From Rhizobium aethiopicum (GTDB lineage: Bacteria > Pseudomonadota > Alphaproteobacteria > Rhizobiales > Rhizobiaceae): a stretch of 64,000 bases of DNA. Below the pieces are notes generated by a model. The model was not told the DNA's origin. It saw nothing but the letters and a program-made list of their open reading frames with translations, and searched no databases. This document shows positions 1 through 7,571 of the stretch, in pieces. The stretch spans positions 186,001 through 250,000 of the forward strand of contig NZ_FMAJ01000007.1 of the NCBI RefSeq assembly GCF_900094625.1, written 5' to 3'. Both the position numbers and the translations under genes were made by a program. The first letter of the stretch is position 1. The number at the start of each line of letters is the position of its first letter.

Positions 1-114
1 GATGAATTCCGGTGGATAAATGCGGCCGCTATGGGGGGAGTTGTAGACGAAGGGAATGGTCTGCGACGCGGGCTCATGGACCTCAAAAAGCTCGTATTCG
101 CGGATTTCCGGCAC
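1..114 (-). CDS. N-formylglutamate amidohydrolase family protein, N-terminal part (partial)
   Basis: Only the first 38 codons are inside the window; the gene continues beyond base 1. The translation carries NSPHSGR at residues 25-31 followed by IYPPEF, the characteristic N-terminal signature of the N-formylglutamate amidohydrolase family (hydrolysis of N-formyl-L-glutamate to glutamate and formate, late histidine utilisation, or related amidohydrolases). The start is a GTG at 114-112: an in-frame TAA lies five codons upstream, and AGAGGG six bases before the GTG is a good ribosome site, so no earlier start is possible. It is divergent from cpdR, sharing a 188-bp intergenic region. Substrate cannot be judged from this fragment. 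Confidence 0.75.
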   Translation of the reverse strand, partial: MPEIREYELFEVHEPASQTIPFVYNSPHSGRIYPPEFI

Positions 115-302
115 TTTCGGCCCTCTTTACCATGTCATGAACTGGCTGCTTCGGCCATGTTGCCAGTTGCCCGCCCTCAAGTCCATACTATGTAGGAGGG
201 GTGGCGGTCGCAGACAGGCAGTTCACCGGTTGTTTACCGGCCGAAGACTAGTGTAAACGGCGGGCAGCCCACCCAAAACCTATTGATCAGCGGTCTGGAT
301 TG

Positions 303-665
303 ATGACTCAGAAGATACTTCTCGCCGAAGACGACAACGACATGCGCCGCTTCCTGGTGAAAGCGCTGGAAAAGGCCGGTTATAAGGTCCTTTCCTATGA
401 CAATGGCGCCAGCGCCTATGACCGGTTGCGCGAGGAGCCGTTTTCCCTGCTCTTGACCGATATCGTCATGCCCGAAATGGACGGCATCGAGCTGGCGCGC
501 CGCGCCACCGAACTCGATCCCGACTTGAAGGTGATGTTCATCACCGGTTTTGCCGCCGTGGCGCTGAACCCCGATTCGAAGGCTCCGAAGGATGCGAAGG
601 TCCTTTCCAAGCCTTTCCACCTGCGCGACCTCGTCGACGAGGTCAACAAAATGCTTGCTGCGTAA
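303..665 (+). CDS. cpdR: CpdR-type single-domain response regulator
   Basis: A 120-residue stand-alone receiver domain. Acidic residues D10/D11, the phosphoacceptor D53 in LLTDIVMPEMDG and the conserved lysine in LSKPFHLRDL are all present, and there is no output domain. Sequence and length match alphaproteobacterial CpdR. The unphosphorylated form brings ClpXP to the cell pole and promotes cell-cycle-dependent proteolysis; the CckA-ChpT phosphorelay switches it off. A TTG at 300 lies directly before the ATG, but the ATG at 303 gives the usual protein. It is monocistronic, with a tRNA gene 84 bp downstream under its own promoter. Confidence 0.9.
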   Translation: MTQKILLAEDDNDMRRFLVKALEKAGYKVLSYDNGASAYDRLREEPFSLLLTDIVMPEMDGIELARRATELDPDLKVMFITGFAAVALNPDSKAPKDAKVLSKPFHLRDLVDEVNKMLAA

Positions 666-705
666 GGCTTGCCGGGCGGCGCGTCACAAAACTGAAAAAA
701 GCCTA

Positions 706-734
706 TTGACGGCTCCGAAGGTTTTGTGATCTAT
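706..734 (+). promoter_or_regulatory. Probable sigma-70 promoter of tRNA-Val
   Basis: TTGACG (706-711), a 17-base spacer, then ATCTAT (729-734) lies 15 bases before the tRNA. The -35 is close to consensus, the -10 weaker. Called from pattern and position only. Confidence 0.5.
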
Positions 735-749
735 GCGCCGCCATCGGAT

Positions 750-824
<75 letters not shown>

Positions 825-996
825 TCCGATCTCCCTGACATCATTGACAGATCTCCGGCTCGGGGATTGCATTTACCAAGACCGGCGTACGCCCGAATTC
901 GGACTTCAGCGCGAGGGGGTTTGCGTGATTAGCTCCGACCAGATCGGGCGGATATCATCGGCTGTGGAGATCATCCACGCAGGAAGCAGGGGGCGT

Positions 997-1191
997 ATGA
1001 CGCAAAGGACCCGGACACGTAAAGCGATATCCATAATTCTGGGCCTCGCTCTGGCTGGGGTTGGCCTCTTCGGTTTCGGTTACATGCAATTTCATGTCGT
1101 TGAACCGATCAGCATCAAGTTATGGCTGATTCCAATCACGGTATTCGCGGCTGGGGTAGCGATCCTCTGGGACGATTTCAAAAGTCCGTAA
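997..1191 (+). CDS. Small two-helix membrane protein, function unknown
   Basis: 64 residues: a basic N-terminus (RTRTRK) followed by two hydrophobic stretches, about residues 10-29 (ISIILGLALAGVGLFGFGY) and 38-56 (LWLIPITVFAAGVAIL), ending in WDDFKSP. An inner-membrane hairpin with both ends in the cytoplasm is likely. The frame is open from 844, but the ATG at 997 is preceded by AGGAAGCAGGGGG, a good ribosome site, whereas the upstream part encodes nothing recognisable. No family recognised; it could be a small DUF protein. The next gene is ropA, 486 bp away. Confidence 0.55.
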   Translation: MTQRTRTRKAISIILGLALAGVGLFGFGYMQFHVVEPISIKLWLIPITVFAAGVAILWDDFKSP

Positions 1192-1677
1192 AGCACGTCG
1201 CATAAAACCCCATCCCTATGATGTGCTTTAGCAAGTGAGGCGATTTCTGTCACCGTTTGAGGGCGTCGCAATCATTCCGTCCCTTGCTCCGATTGATTGG
1301 CATGTCCAGGCAATCCGGTCGCCTGGCCCTGCGCCGACGCGCGCAGATTGCGGTTATGGCGCGCGCTCATATGAGGACGCGCTCATTCGAGCATCAATTG
1401 CATACCATTGCTGAGTGCTCGGAATTCAAAAGTATGATTTTTGTGACAAACAGATGACGAGTTTGTGTCAAAACGCGTGTGATTTCAGCAACATAGCGAT
1501 CCAGTGTGTTGTCATGATCGACAATCACGTTGCGGTGCAACATCCCTTATGTAACTTCCGCGGCGAAGCAGACACCGAGCCAAAAAGGTGCCGCTTCGAT
1601 CACCCGGGGTGAAGACACGTAGGGACTGCCGATGGCAACGGTCTTCATCCTTCTGCATTTGAACTGGAGGTTATTCC
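1192..1677. other. Intergenic region upstream of ropA, with an imperfect inverted repeat
   Basis: No convincing gene: the short frames at 1257-1457 and 1415-1612 have no ribosome site and no protein-like composition. The clearest structure is an inverted repeat, TTTTGTGACAAAC (1439-1451) against GTTTGTGTCAAAA (1461-1473), 11 of 13 positions paired across a 9-base spacer. It is a candidate regulator site about 200 bp before the porin start. The leader just before ropA holds GGAGG at about 1666. Confidence 0.4.
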
Positions 1678-2721
1678 ATGAACATCAAGAGCCTTCTTCT
1701 CGGCTCCGCTGCTGCTCTCGTAGCAGTTTCCGGCGCTCAGGCTGCTGACGCTATCGTCGCTGCCGAGCCGGAACCGGTTGAATATGTCCGCGTCTGCGAC
1801 GCTTACGGCACCGGCTACTTCTACATCCCCGGCACCGAAACCTGCCTGAAGATCAACGGTTACATCCGTTTCCAGGTTGACGTTGCTCCGAACGCCAGCT
1901 CGATCGGCGCCGGCGGCGGCGGTTCTGTCGCCAACGACTCGGACTGGGATGCTCGTACTCGCGGTCAGGTTCAGTTCACCGCCAAGAGCGACACCGAATA
2001 TGGTCCGCTGACCGGCGTCATCGTCATGCAGTTCAATGCTGACAACGCTTCGGCCCAGAAGGCCCAGCTCGACTCCGCTTACATCGACATCGCCGGCTTC
2101 CGCGCTGGTCTGTTCTACAGCTGGTGGGACGACGGCCTCTCCGGCGAAACCGACGATATCGGTTCTCCGGTAACGCTGCATAACTCCATCCGTTATCAGT
2201 ACGAAACCGACGCCTTCTACGCTGGCATCAGCGTTGACGAGCTGGAAGACAGCCCGTTCTACAACGGCGAAACCGCTAACAACGTCGGCGTTGCCGTCGG
2301 CCTCGGCGGCAAGGCTGGCATCTTCAGCTACCAGATCACTGCCGGTTACGACACCGACAACGAAGAAGGCGCCGTCCGCGCTATGGGTACGGTTGCCGTC
2401 GGCCCGGGCACGCTCGGCCTCGCAGTCGTCTACGCATCCAACCCGAACGCCTACTACAACAAGGCTGAATGGGCGATCGCTGCTGAATACGCCATCAAGG
2501 CGACCGACAAGCTGAAGATCACCCCGGCTGTTCAGTACTACGACAATTACGGCGTCACTGCCGGCGAGTTCAACGACGACGTCAACGCCTGGAAGGCCGG
2601 CGTCACGATCGACTACCAGATCGTCGACAACTTCTCGGCTAAGGTTTCGGTTCAGTACCTCGACCCGGACAATGCCAACGACGTAACCTCGGGCTACTTC
2701 CGCCTGCAGCGCGCGTTCTAA
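1678..2721 (+). CDS. ropA: Outer-membrane porin, RopA type
   Basis: 347 residues. A signal peptide of about 22 residues ends AVSGAQA before ADA. The mature protein begins with an acidic stretch and VRVCDAYGTGYFYIPGT, then ETCLKINGYIRFQV, which is the diagnostic N-terminal region of the alphaproteobacterial porin family (Porin_2). Alternating aromatic and polar strands follow, and the last residue is phenylalanine (LQRAF), as expected for BamA-dependent barrel insertion. It forms a trimeric general diffusion channel in the outer membrane. GGAGG lies 8 bases before the ATG. Codon choice is strongly biased to C-ending codons, typical of a highly expressed gene. Rhizobia carry several paralogues, so the exact ropA number is not assigned. 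Confidence 0.92.
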   Translation: MNIKSLLLGSAAALVAVSGAQAADAIVAAEPEPVEYVRVCDAYGTGYFYIPGTETCLKINGYIRFQVDVAPNASSIGAGGGGSVANDSDWDARTRGQVQFTAKSDTEYGPLTGVIVMQFNADNASAQKAQLDSAYIDIAGFRAGLFYSWWDDGLSGETDDIGSPVTLHNSIRYQYETDAFYAGISVDELEDSPFYNGETANNVGVAVGLGGKAGIFSYQITAGYDTDNEEGAVRAMGTVAVGPGTLGLAVVYASNPNAYYNKAEWAIAAEYAIKATDKLKITPAVQYYDNYGVTAGEFNDDVNAWKAGVTIDYQIVDNFSAKVSVQYLDPDNANDVTSGYFRLQRAF

Positions 2722-2761
2722 TAAAGGCGGCCGGCCGCTGCATGATTCCTGAAATCGGAAA

Positions 2762-2819
2762 ATGCAGCAATTCAGAGTGCTACGGCGCCGTGCGTCTAAA
2801 AAGACGCAAGGCGCCGTAG
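2762..2819 (+). repeat. Palindromic intergenic element, copy 1
   Basis: The sequence from GCAGCAATTC to GCCGTAG contains an 18-bp hairpin with one mismatch: CTACGGCGCCGTGCGTCT (2780-2797), loop AAA, then the complementary arm (2801-2818). No T-run follows, so it is not a classic terminator. A diverged copy in the opposite orientation lies at 57089-57146. Both share GCARC.-.TC..AGTG.T.C before a stem built on CGTCT/AGACG. It resembles the short dispersed palindromes common in Rhizobium intergenic regions. Confidence 0.6.
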
Positions 2820-2865
2820 ATCGGCAGCTGCAAATTCCTGATCTGATTGACCTCCGATCGGGAAA

Positions 2866-2899
2866 GAATGGGCCTGGACTTCCCTGCCTGGGCCCATTC
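2866..2899 (+). terminator. Hairpin downstream of ropA
   Basis: GAATGGGCC (2866-2874) pairs perfectly with GGCCCATTC (2891-2899) around a 16-base loop, followed by CCCCTT rather than a T-run. It is a plausible terminator or mRNA 3' stabiliser for ropA. The rest of 2900-3200 shows no gene I can support. Confidence 0.4.
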
Positions 2900-3218
2900 C
2901 CCTTAAGCAGACACGCATCCAAGACGGCAGGCGTTCGATGAGCGCCTTGCCACCGTCGCGTCACATCGATCGTTGTCGATACCAGGCAGCCTATGCCATT
3001 GCTGTATCTCGCAACTGGTAAACCCAACCATCTTTTCGTTCATCTGCGCCGATCGCCGAAACCATCCGGGGGACGACGGAATCTTTGTGCCGCAGGAGTA
3101 ATGGAGCCAAATTCGGACACAGAACCATGCCATGGCGAACCGAGGACGAGGCAGTGATTCGCCTTGCCGGGAATAAGGGGCCGGGTTTTCGGCCTAGGAC
3201 ATGGGGTTTGAGATCGAA

Positions 3219-3713
3219 ATGAAATTATCCGCGTTTGCCGCCGCCGCATTTTTTTCCGCCGCCCTCGCCTTGCCGGCTTCCGCAGCACCAGCTTCACCTT
3301 CCGAGACCTTTCCGGGAGCCCCCGGCGTCATTACGCTTTCCGGCAAATGCGCCAAGCTCGTCGTCGCCAAGTTCGATGCCACCAAGGGCTGCAAGAACGA
3401 GCTTGCCAGCGTCACGCTGGCCAATGGCTCGGTGACCTTCATCTTTACTTCGGACGGCAAGGCGCTGGGCTTCCAGGGCGACGGTAGCGGCATCAAGCCC
3501 GCGTCCAACGGCAATGCCCGCCTGCCGCTCAGCCTCGTGACGACGGGTGTCGGCAACAAGATGACAGGACAGGTCAAAGTCGCCGGCTTCTGCACCTTCG
3601 GCAATCCCTATGGCGGCAAGCCGATCGCCATCGAATGCACCGCCGAAAGCAAGGATTCCTCCTTTACCGGCAGCTTTCGCACCGGCGGCAAGCTGGTGAA
3701 GAAGGGCAAGTAA
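3219..3713 (+). CDS. Secreted protein of unknown function with four cysteines
   Basis: 164 residues from the ATG at 3219. A clear signal peptide (MKLSAFAAAAFFSAALALPASA) gives a periplasmic or secreted protein of about 142 residues. The mature part is small-residue-rich with four cysteines, in GKCAK, KGCKN, GFCTF and IECTAE, which could form two disulfides, and ends in the basic tail GGKLVKKGK. No catalytic motif or named family recognised. An upstream ATG at 3201 would add MGFEIE before the signal; the 3219 start gives a normal signal peptide and is preferred, though neither has a strong ribosome site. Convergent with the thermonuclease-like gene, six bases away. Confidence 0.7.
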   Translation: MKLSAFAAAAFFSAALALPASAAPASPSETFPGAPGVITLSGKCAKLVVAKFDATKGCKNELASVTLANGSVTFIFTSDGKALGFQGDGSGIKPASNGNARLPLSLVTTGVGNKMTGQVKVAGFCTFGNPYGGKPIAIECTAESKDSSFTGSFRTGGKLVKKGK

Positions 3714-3719
3714 TCGCCA

Positions 3720-4436
3720 TCACGCGCACCATGCGCCACCGGCAGCCCCGGGCTTGCGCGCCAGCCCTTCGTTGATCAATTGCGCACCGAAGGAGCGCCC
3801 GTCGCGGGAGATGACGCGCGGCGCGCCCGAAGGATCGGTTTTACCGGCCGCATTCATGGTGAAGGGTCCGGCGTTGAGAAGCGCCAGCAGACGCGCCTTG
3901 GCGGCAAAGGCCACCCGGCGCTCGTCGTCGCAGCGCGCCCGGTCGACGATCGGGCTCGCCATGTCGGCGATCACGATCTTTTCGCCCTTGTACCAGAAGA
4001 CGCCGCCGTCGCCGACGCAATTGATGTGGGCGCCCTGCCCGCAATAGCCGAAGGCGGCCGTCGCGGTTGCCGGGGTCCCAGGATAGGAAGCAGACGGCGT
4101 CGACTTCACCGGCTGAGCGGTCGGCGTGGGAATGGCCGCTGGCGGCAACAGCTGCGCAGGCGCCGTCATTTTCGGCGCCGGTGCGGCAAGTGCCACCTGT
4201 TTCGGCGGCGTATCCTTCCTGACCGCAGGCTTCGTTTCCGCGATCTCTCGTATCGTCGCGGCCGGTTCTTTGGTGAGCATCGGCTTGATATGCTTCCAAT
4301 TGTCATGGGCGGCGATGCCCGCGAATGCGGCAATACCGATTACCATCCAGGGCAGCAGTCCGCCACCGCCGCTCCGCGCCCTGCTTTTTCCTCTCGCCGG
4401 CGCCTTGCGGCGGCCGCGTGTCGCTGTCTTGGCCAT
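3720..4436 (-). CDS. Thermonuclease (SNase)-like protein, probably catalytically inactive
   Basis: 238 residues. A basic N-terminus (RGRRKAPARGKSRAR) is followed by one transmembrane segment near residues 28-46 (LPWMVIGIAAFAGIAA), a proline/alanine-rich linker, and a C-terminal staphylococcal-nuclease-like fold starting near INCVGDGGVFWYKGEKIVIADMA and ending ISRDGRSFGAQLINEGLARK. The layout matches membrane-anchored rhizobial SNase-like proteins. The usual active-site residues are missing: the arginine and glutamate expected in the (R)-I-A-D-x-x-x-P-E region appear as V and I, and the second arginine region reads DPSGAPRV. It may be a non-catalytic binding protein. The start is taken at MAKTATRG (4436); the frame stays open 13 codons further upstream. 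Convergent with the preceding secreted protein. Confidence 0.65.
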   Translation of the reverse strand: MAKTATRGRRKAPARGKSRARSGGGGLLPWMVIGIAAFAGIAAHDNWKHIKPMLTKEPAATIREIAETKPAVRKDTPPKQVALAAPAPKMTAPAQLLPPAAIPTPTAQPVKSTPSASYPGTPATATAAFGYCGQGAHINCVGDGGVFWYKGEKIVIADMASPIVDRARCDDERRVAFAAKARLLALLNAGPFTMNAAGKTDPSGAPRVISRDGRSFGAQLINEGLARKPGAAGGAWCA

Positions 4437-4659
4437 CTGTCCGAATCCCGTGAGGCCGGGATTATCGCCGCCCAATCCTTTCCGAAAGGTTGGCGCGGCG
4501 AAAGGATGAGCGTCCCACGCCGATTTCTACCGTCGAACGGCCAGGCTGGACCGCCGAGGCCAGCGCGGAACTCGAAACGGATGGCGGGCAAAAGCCGAAC
4601 AAATCCCATGTTCGAACGTTAGCCAGCGAAAAATGACCGAATGCCCGAAGGAAATCACG

Positions 4660-5172
4660 ATGGATCTCATTATCGCCGATATGATACCGGCATCGCGCAT
4701 CCACTACCCCGTCATCTTTGCCCGCCTGCTCGGCGCCGTTGTCTTCGGTGGCCTCATCGGCTTCGAACGTGAGGCGCGCGATCGGCCCGCCGGCTTTCGC
4801 ACTCATATTCTGATCAGCCTTGCGGCGGCCCTCTTCGCGATCATTTCGATCGAGGCCGTGCATATGCCGGGTTTCGTCGATGTCCAGCAGGTCCGCATCG
4901 ATCCGCTGCGCGTCATCGAAGCCGTGACCGCAGGCGTCGCCTTCCTGGCAGCGGGCATGATCGTATTCGCCAGAGGTCGCATTCACGGGCTGACAACGGG
5001 CGCAGGCATGTGGCTCTCCGGCGCGATCGGCCTTGCCATGGGCTTCGGCTATTGGCCAGTGGCCTTCTTCACGACCCTTGCCGCAATTTGCGTCCTCTTC
5101 GCCTTCGGCAAGCTCGAGCAGTGGCTCGGCTATAATTCCGGGCAGCGTGTTGATCGGGATGAGCGTCGATAG
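4660..5172 (+). CDS. MgtC/SapB-family inner-membrane protein
   Basis: 170 residues with five or so hydrophobic segments. The N-terminal core has the MgtC signature: FARLLGAVVFGGLIGFERE followed by RPAGFRTHILISLAAALF, then the typical AGVAFLAAGMIVFARGRIHGLTTGAGMWLSGAIGLAMGFG. MgtC-type proteins sit in the inner membrane and act in magnesium limitation, acid tolerance and intracellular survival, in part by modulating ATP synthase. There is no C-terminal ACT-like extension, so it is the short form. The start at 4660 is chosen because AAGGAAA lies 6 bases upstream; the earlier ATG at 4633 has no ribosome site. Confidence 0.85.
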   Translation: MDLIIADMIPASRIHYPVIFARLLGAVVFGGLIGFEREARDRPAGFRTHILISLAAALFAIISIEAVHMPGFVDVQQVRIDPLRVIEAVTAGVAFLAAGMIVFARGRIHGLTTGAGMWLSGAIGLAMGFGYWPVAFFTTLAAICVLFAFGKLEQWLGYNSGQRVDRDERR

Positions 5173-5181
5173 ACAAACAAT

Positions 5182-5202
5182 CGCCCGGCATCATGCCGGG
5201 CG
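5182..5202 (+). terminator. Hairpin after the MgtC-family gene
   Basis: CGCCCGGCA / TGCCGGGCG, a perfect 9-bp stem with loop TCA, ten bases after the stop codon. There is no T-run, so termination strength is uncertain. Confidence 0.45.
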
Positions 5203-5235
5203 CGCGCTCATGCCAAGATGATTGAACGCCGCTGC

Positions 5236-5415
5236 CTATTCTGACGGGGCGGCCGAAGCATCGCCTTTTCGGATCGACGCCGGGTGAATGATGGATGAGG
5301 CGAGCTGTTTTTGGTGCTTGCCGAGATCGATGCGTTCGTCGGCCGCCTCACGAACGGCCTTCCATTCATTTTCGTGCCGAATAAAGATGTCGCGGGGCAC
5401 AAAGTTCGCAGTCAT
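5236..5415 (-). CDS. Small soluble protein, unknown, second gene of a two-gene stress-type operon
   Basis: 59 residues beginning MTANFVPRDIFIRHENEW, charged, without signal or membrane segment, ending DASAAPSE. The internal ATG at 5415 is preceded by GGATGAG at a suitable distance. It begins 50 bp downstream of the 72-residue gene and is probably co-transcribed with it from the EcfG-like promoter at 5713-5737. No family recognised. The longer open frame up to 5793 is out of frame with the upstream small gene and is not believed. Confidence 0.5.
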   Translation of the reverse strand: MTANFVPRDIFIRHENEWKAVREAADERIDLGKHQKQLASSIIHPASIRKGDASAAPSE

Positions 5416-5465
5416 ATGGTTCTCATCCTGTTTCGAATTGCCGTCGAAGTGCCGAAGGGGTGCTT

Positions 5466-5684
5466 TTATTTCTTGCTTTTGATGTCGGGACCGCCTTTGG
5501 AGAGGTCGGCGCCGCTGACATGGGCCGGCACATGAATGTCGTGGATGACGCCGGGCGTCAGGGTCAGGTCGACATGATGCGGCGGCAGCACCTGCGCCTT
5601 CTGCATACGGTTCGGTCTTGCCCGCTTCATGCGGTCGGACGCTTCCGTGCGTTTGTCGGGGATATGGGTCGAAGTGTGCATCAT
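5466..5684 (-). CDS. Small basic protein, unknown, first gene behind an EcfG-like promoter
   Basis: 72 residues starting MMHTSTHIPDKRTEASDR and ending GGPDIKSKK, rich in basic residues, proline and histidine, hydrophilic throughout. AAAGGAGG five bases before the first ATG is one of the strongest ribosome sites in the window and supports translation. A GGAAC-N16-CGTT element lies 29-53 bases upstream, suggesting general-stress control. No named family recognised; the function is open. Confidence 0.6.
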   Translation of the reverse strand: MMHTSTHIPDKRTEASDRMKRARPNRMQKAQVLPPHHVDLTLTPGVIHDIHVPAHVSGADLSKGGPDIKSKK

Positions 5685-5712
5685 GCGCCTCCTTTAAGCT
5701 CAACCAGGGTTT

Positions 5713-5737
5713 AACGGACGGGGCGTCGGATGGTTCC
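5713..5737 (-). promoter_or_regulatory. Candidate EcfG (general stress sigma factor) promoter
   Basis: Read on the minus strand: GGAAC, 16 bases, CGTT. This is the consensus used by EcfG/RpoE2 sigma factors in alphaproteobacteria. The -10 ends 29 bases before the ATG of the 72-residue gene. A matching element with the same 16-base spacer precedes the DUF992 gene at 58917. Confidence 0.6.
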
Positions 5738-6033
5738 CGAATAATTGCCGATTTCTGTGTCGCGATTGGGCTTGACTGGTTTGGGAAGTTCATTACCTAG
5801 GGCCTATCCCGCAGCCTTCCAGACATCGGCTACGGGGGAACATTGGTGCCGGGCCCCTCTGGCGAGAGTTTTTACGGCGCTCTCGTGATGTCGGTACCGC
5901 CTGCAGCTCAGCCGGCGGATTTTTCATCGATGAAAAAGCTCACCATGCCTCGTCAGCATGCCCGTTGTGGCATGCCGCGTTTTTGTAATATCTCCACCCT
6001 CTCCAACAAGCTTTGCGGCCGCGAGGTGCGGCC
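5738..6033. other. Intergenic leader region before the TerC-like gene
   Basis: No gene supported. The stretch holds several short GC-rich inverted repeats (for example around 5855-5890, GGCGAGAG...CTCTCGTG) and could form a structured 5' leader. I could not match the conserved core of the yybP-ykoY manganese riboswitch that often precedes TerC-family genes. Confidence 0.3.
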
Positions 6034-7125
6034 ATGAACCAGCCCGCGACCGATAAATCCTCGCTCGGCTACTTCCGCTGGGCTTTCATTGTCACTGCCC
6101 TCGGACTCATTCTCGGCGCCGTGCTCGGATGGCAGACGACAGGCACGATCGGCGGCATGGCGACCGTCTTCTTCATCTGCACCGTGCTTGCGGTGCTGGA
6201 GATCTCGCTCTCCTTCGACAATGCCATCGTCAATGCCAACAAGCTGAAGGAGATGACGCCGCTCTGGCAGAAACGCTTCCTCACCTGGGGCATCATCATT
6301 GCCGTTTTCGGCATGCGCATCGTCTTTCCGCTGGCGATCGTCGCCATCGCGGCACGGATCGGCCCCTGGGACGCCCTGGTGCTGGCCGCCCGCGAGCCCG
6401 AGGAGTATGCCCGCATCATGAACGATGCGCATTTACCGATCGCAGCTTTCGGCGGCACTTTCCTGATGATGGTCGGCCTCAGCTATTTCTTTGATCATGA
6501 GAAGAAGATCCATTGGCTTCGCGGCCTGGAAAAGGTGATGGCGCGCTCGGCGACCATCAGGGGCATCGAGATCGCCTTCGTGCTGGCGCTGATGCTTGTA
6601 TTCTCCTGGCTGATCGGCGGCGAGGAAGCCAGCATCTTCGTCCATTGCGCCATCTACGGCCTGCTCACCTTCCTCGCGGTCGAGGTCGTCGGCGAGCTGC
6701 TCGATGCCTCGCAACAGACGATGAGTGCTGCCGCCAAGGGTGGCCTCGGCGCCTTCATCTATCTGGAGGTGCTGGACGCCAGCTTCTCCTTCGACGGCGT
6801 CATCGGCGCCTTTGCGCTCACCCAGAACCTCTTCGTCATCGCGATCGGTCTCGGCATCGGCGCCATGTATGTGCGCTCGATGACGATCATGCTGGTGGAG
6901 AAGGGAACGCTTGCCGAATACCGCTATCTCGAACATGGCGCCTTCTACGCCATCCTGATCCTCTCGGTGATCATGTATGCGCAGACCTTGCTTCACATCC
7001 CCGAGGTGATCACCGGTCTCGGCGGCGCGGCTCTGATCGGCCTGTCGCTCTGGTCGTCCATTCGCCACAACAAGCGCCATCAGGTGGAAGATCACGCCGG
7101 CCGGCAGGAAGAACTGCACGCCTGA
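6034..7125 (+). CDS. TerC-like integral membrane protein (DUF475 family)
   Basis: 363 residues with about nine hydrophobic segments. Two acidic motifs embedded in helices, LEISLSFDNAIVNANKLKEM near residue 60 and LEVLDASFSFDGVIGAFALT near residue 250, are the hallmark of the TerC superfamily, whose members are linked to metal ion export (notably manganese) and tellurite resistance. The overall length and the pair of motifs fit the DUF475 branch. The start at 6034 (MNQPATDK) follows GAGGTG; an in-frame start at 6013 would add only seven residues (MRPRGAA). It stands alone, and a shared bidirectional hairpin follows at 7191-7216. Confidence 0.82.
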   Translation: MNQPATDKSSLGYFRWAFIVTALGLILGAVLGWQTTGTIGGMATVFFICTVLAVLEISLSFDNAIVNANKLKEMTPLWQKRFLTWGIIIAVFGMRIVFPLAIVAIAARIGPWDALVLAAREPEEYARIMNDAHLPIAAFGGTFLMMVGLSYFFDHEKKIHWLRGLEKVMARSATIRGIEIAFVLALMLVFSWLIGGEEASIFVHCAIYGLLTFLAVEVVGELLDASQQTMSAAAKGGLGAFIYLEVLDASFSFDGVIGAFALTQNLFVIAIGLGIGAMYVRSMTIMLVEKGTLAEYRYLEHGAFYAILILSVIMYAQTLLHIPEVITGLGGAALIGLSLWSSIRHNKRHQVEDHAGRQEELHA

Positions 7126-7190
7126 CATGGCAGAAGATTTGAGGGCCGCAATGCGCTTCAGCGTTTCGGCTGTCACTCGGACAAAAATAA

Positions 7191-7216
7191 AGCCCGCGAC
7201 CATCCGGTTGCGGGCT
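7191..7216. terminator. Bidirectional terminator between the TerC-like gene and a small minus-strand gene
   Basis: AGCCCGCGAC (7191-7200) pairs with GTTGCGGGCT (7207-7216) with one G-U, loop of 6. On the minus strand it is followed by TTTATTTTT, a proper T-run, so it should terminate the 56-residue gene strongly; on the plus strand GTTTCATT follows. Confidence 0.75.
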
Positions 7217-7243
7217 GTTTCATTCATGCATGCCTTGGAGGGC

Positions 7244-7414
7244 TCAGCGGATAACCTGACCGAAGGAGGCCGGGTCGATGCCGAGTTCCTTGAGGTCGCG
7301 GGCGCGCGGACGGCGACCAGCTTCGACAGCGGCGCTGACGGCATTTGCGGCGCTCAGCGTAGCAAATGCACGGCCCAGGAAGCCGGCGCGGACTGAATTA
7401 CGAATGGCGGACAT
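7244..7414 (-). CDS. Short conserved-looking protein, related in its tail to DUF1127-type proteins
   Basis: 56 residues, starting MSAIRNSVRAGFLGRAFATL and ending RDLKELGIDPASFGQVIR. The terminal RDLKELGI resembles the L.DLGI tail of DUF1127 proteins, small arginine-rich proteins common in rhizobia that affect RNA and phosphate/carbon responses; the N-terminal half does not clearly match that family, so the link is tentative. AAAGGAAAAGGA lies just before the ATG, and a T-run terminator (7191-7216) follows the stop, so the gene has a complete transcription unit. Confidence 0.6.
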   Translation of the reverse strand: MSAIRNSVRAGFLGRAFATLSAANAVSAAVEAGRRPRARDLKELGIDPASFGQVIR

Positions 7415-7504
7415 TGTCCTTTTCCTTTTTCTCTATGATCGACCACCCATATGTGGCAGTGCGCGGACTGATCCACAATGCACGTAAAATCACCTCAGCC
7501 ATGC

Positions 7505-7540
7505 AAAAAGAAGAGGCCGGCGCATGTCTCCATGGCCGGC
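7505..7540 (-). terminator. Terminator of the tctCBA operon
   Basis: On the minus strand GCCGGC (7540-7535) pairs with GCCGGC (7521-7516), followed by CTCTTCTTTTT (7515-7505). It lies 32 bases past the tctA stop. Confidence 0.65.
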
Positions 7541-7571
7541 TTCGAGGCAGGGGTAAGGTTGTCTTTTTCTT

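Noticed and set aside
5738..6033. A yybP-ykoY type manganese riboswitch before the TerC-like gene
   Set aside because: The conserved GGGGAGUAG-type core and its partner loop could not be found; a structured leader remains possible.
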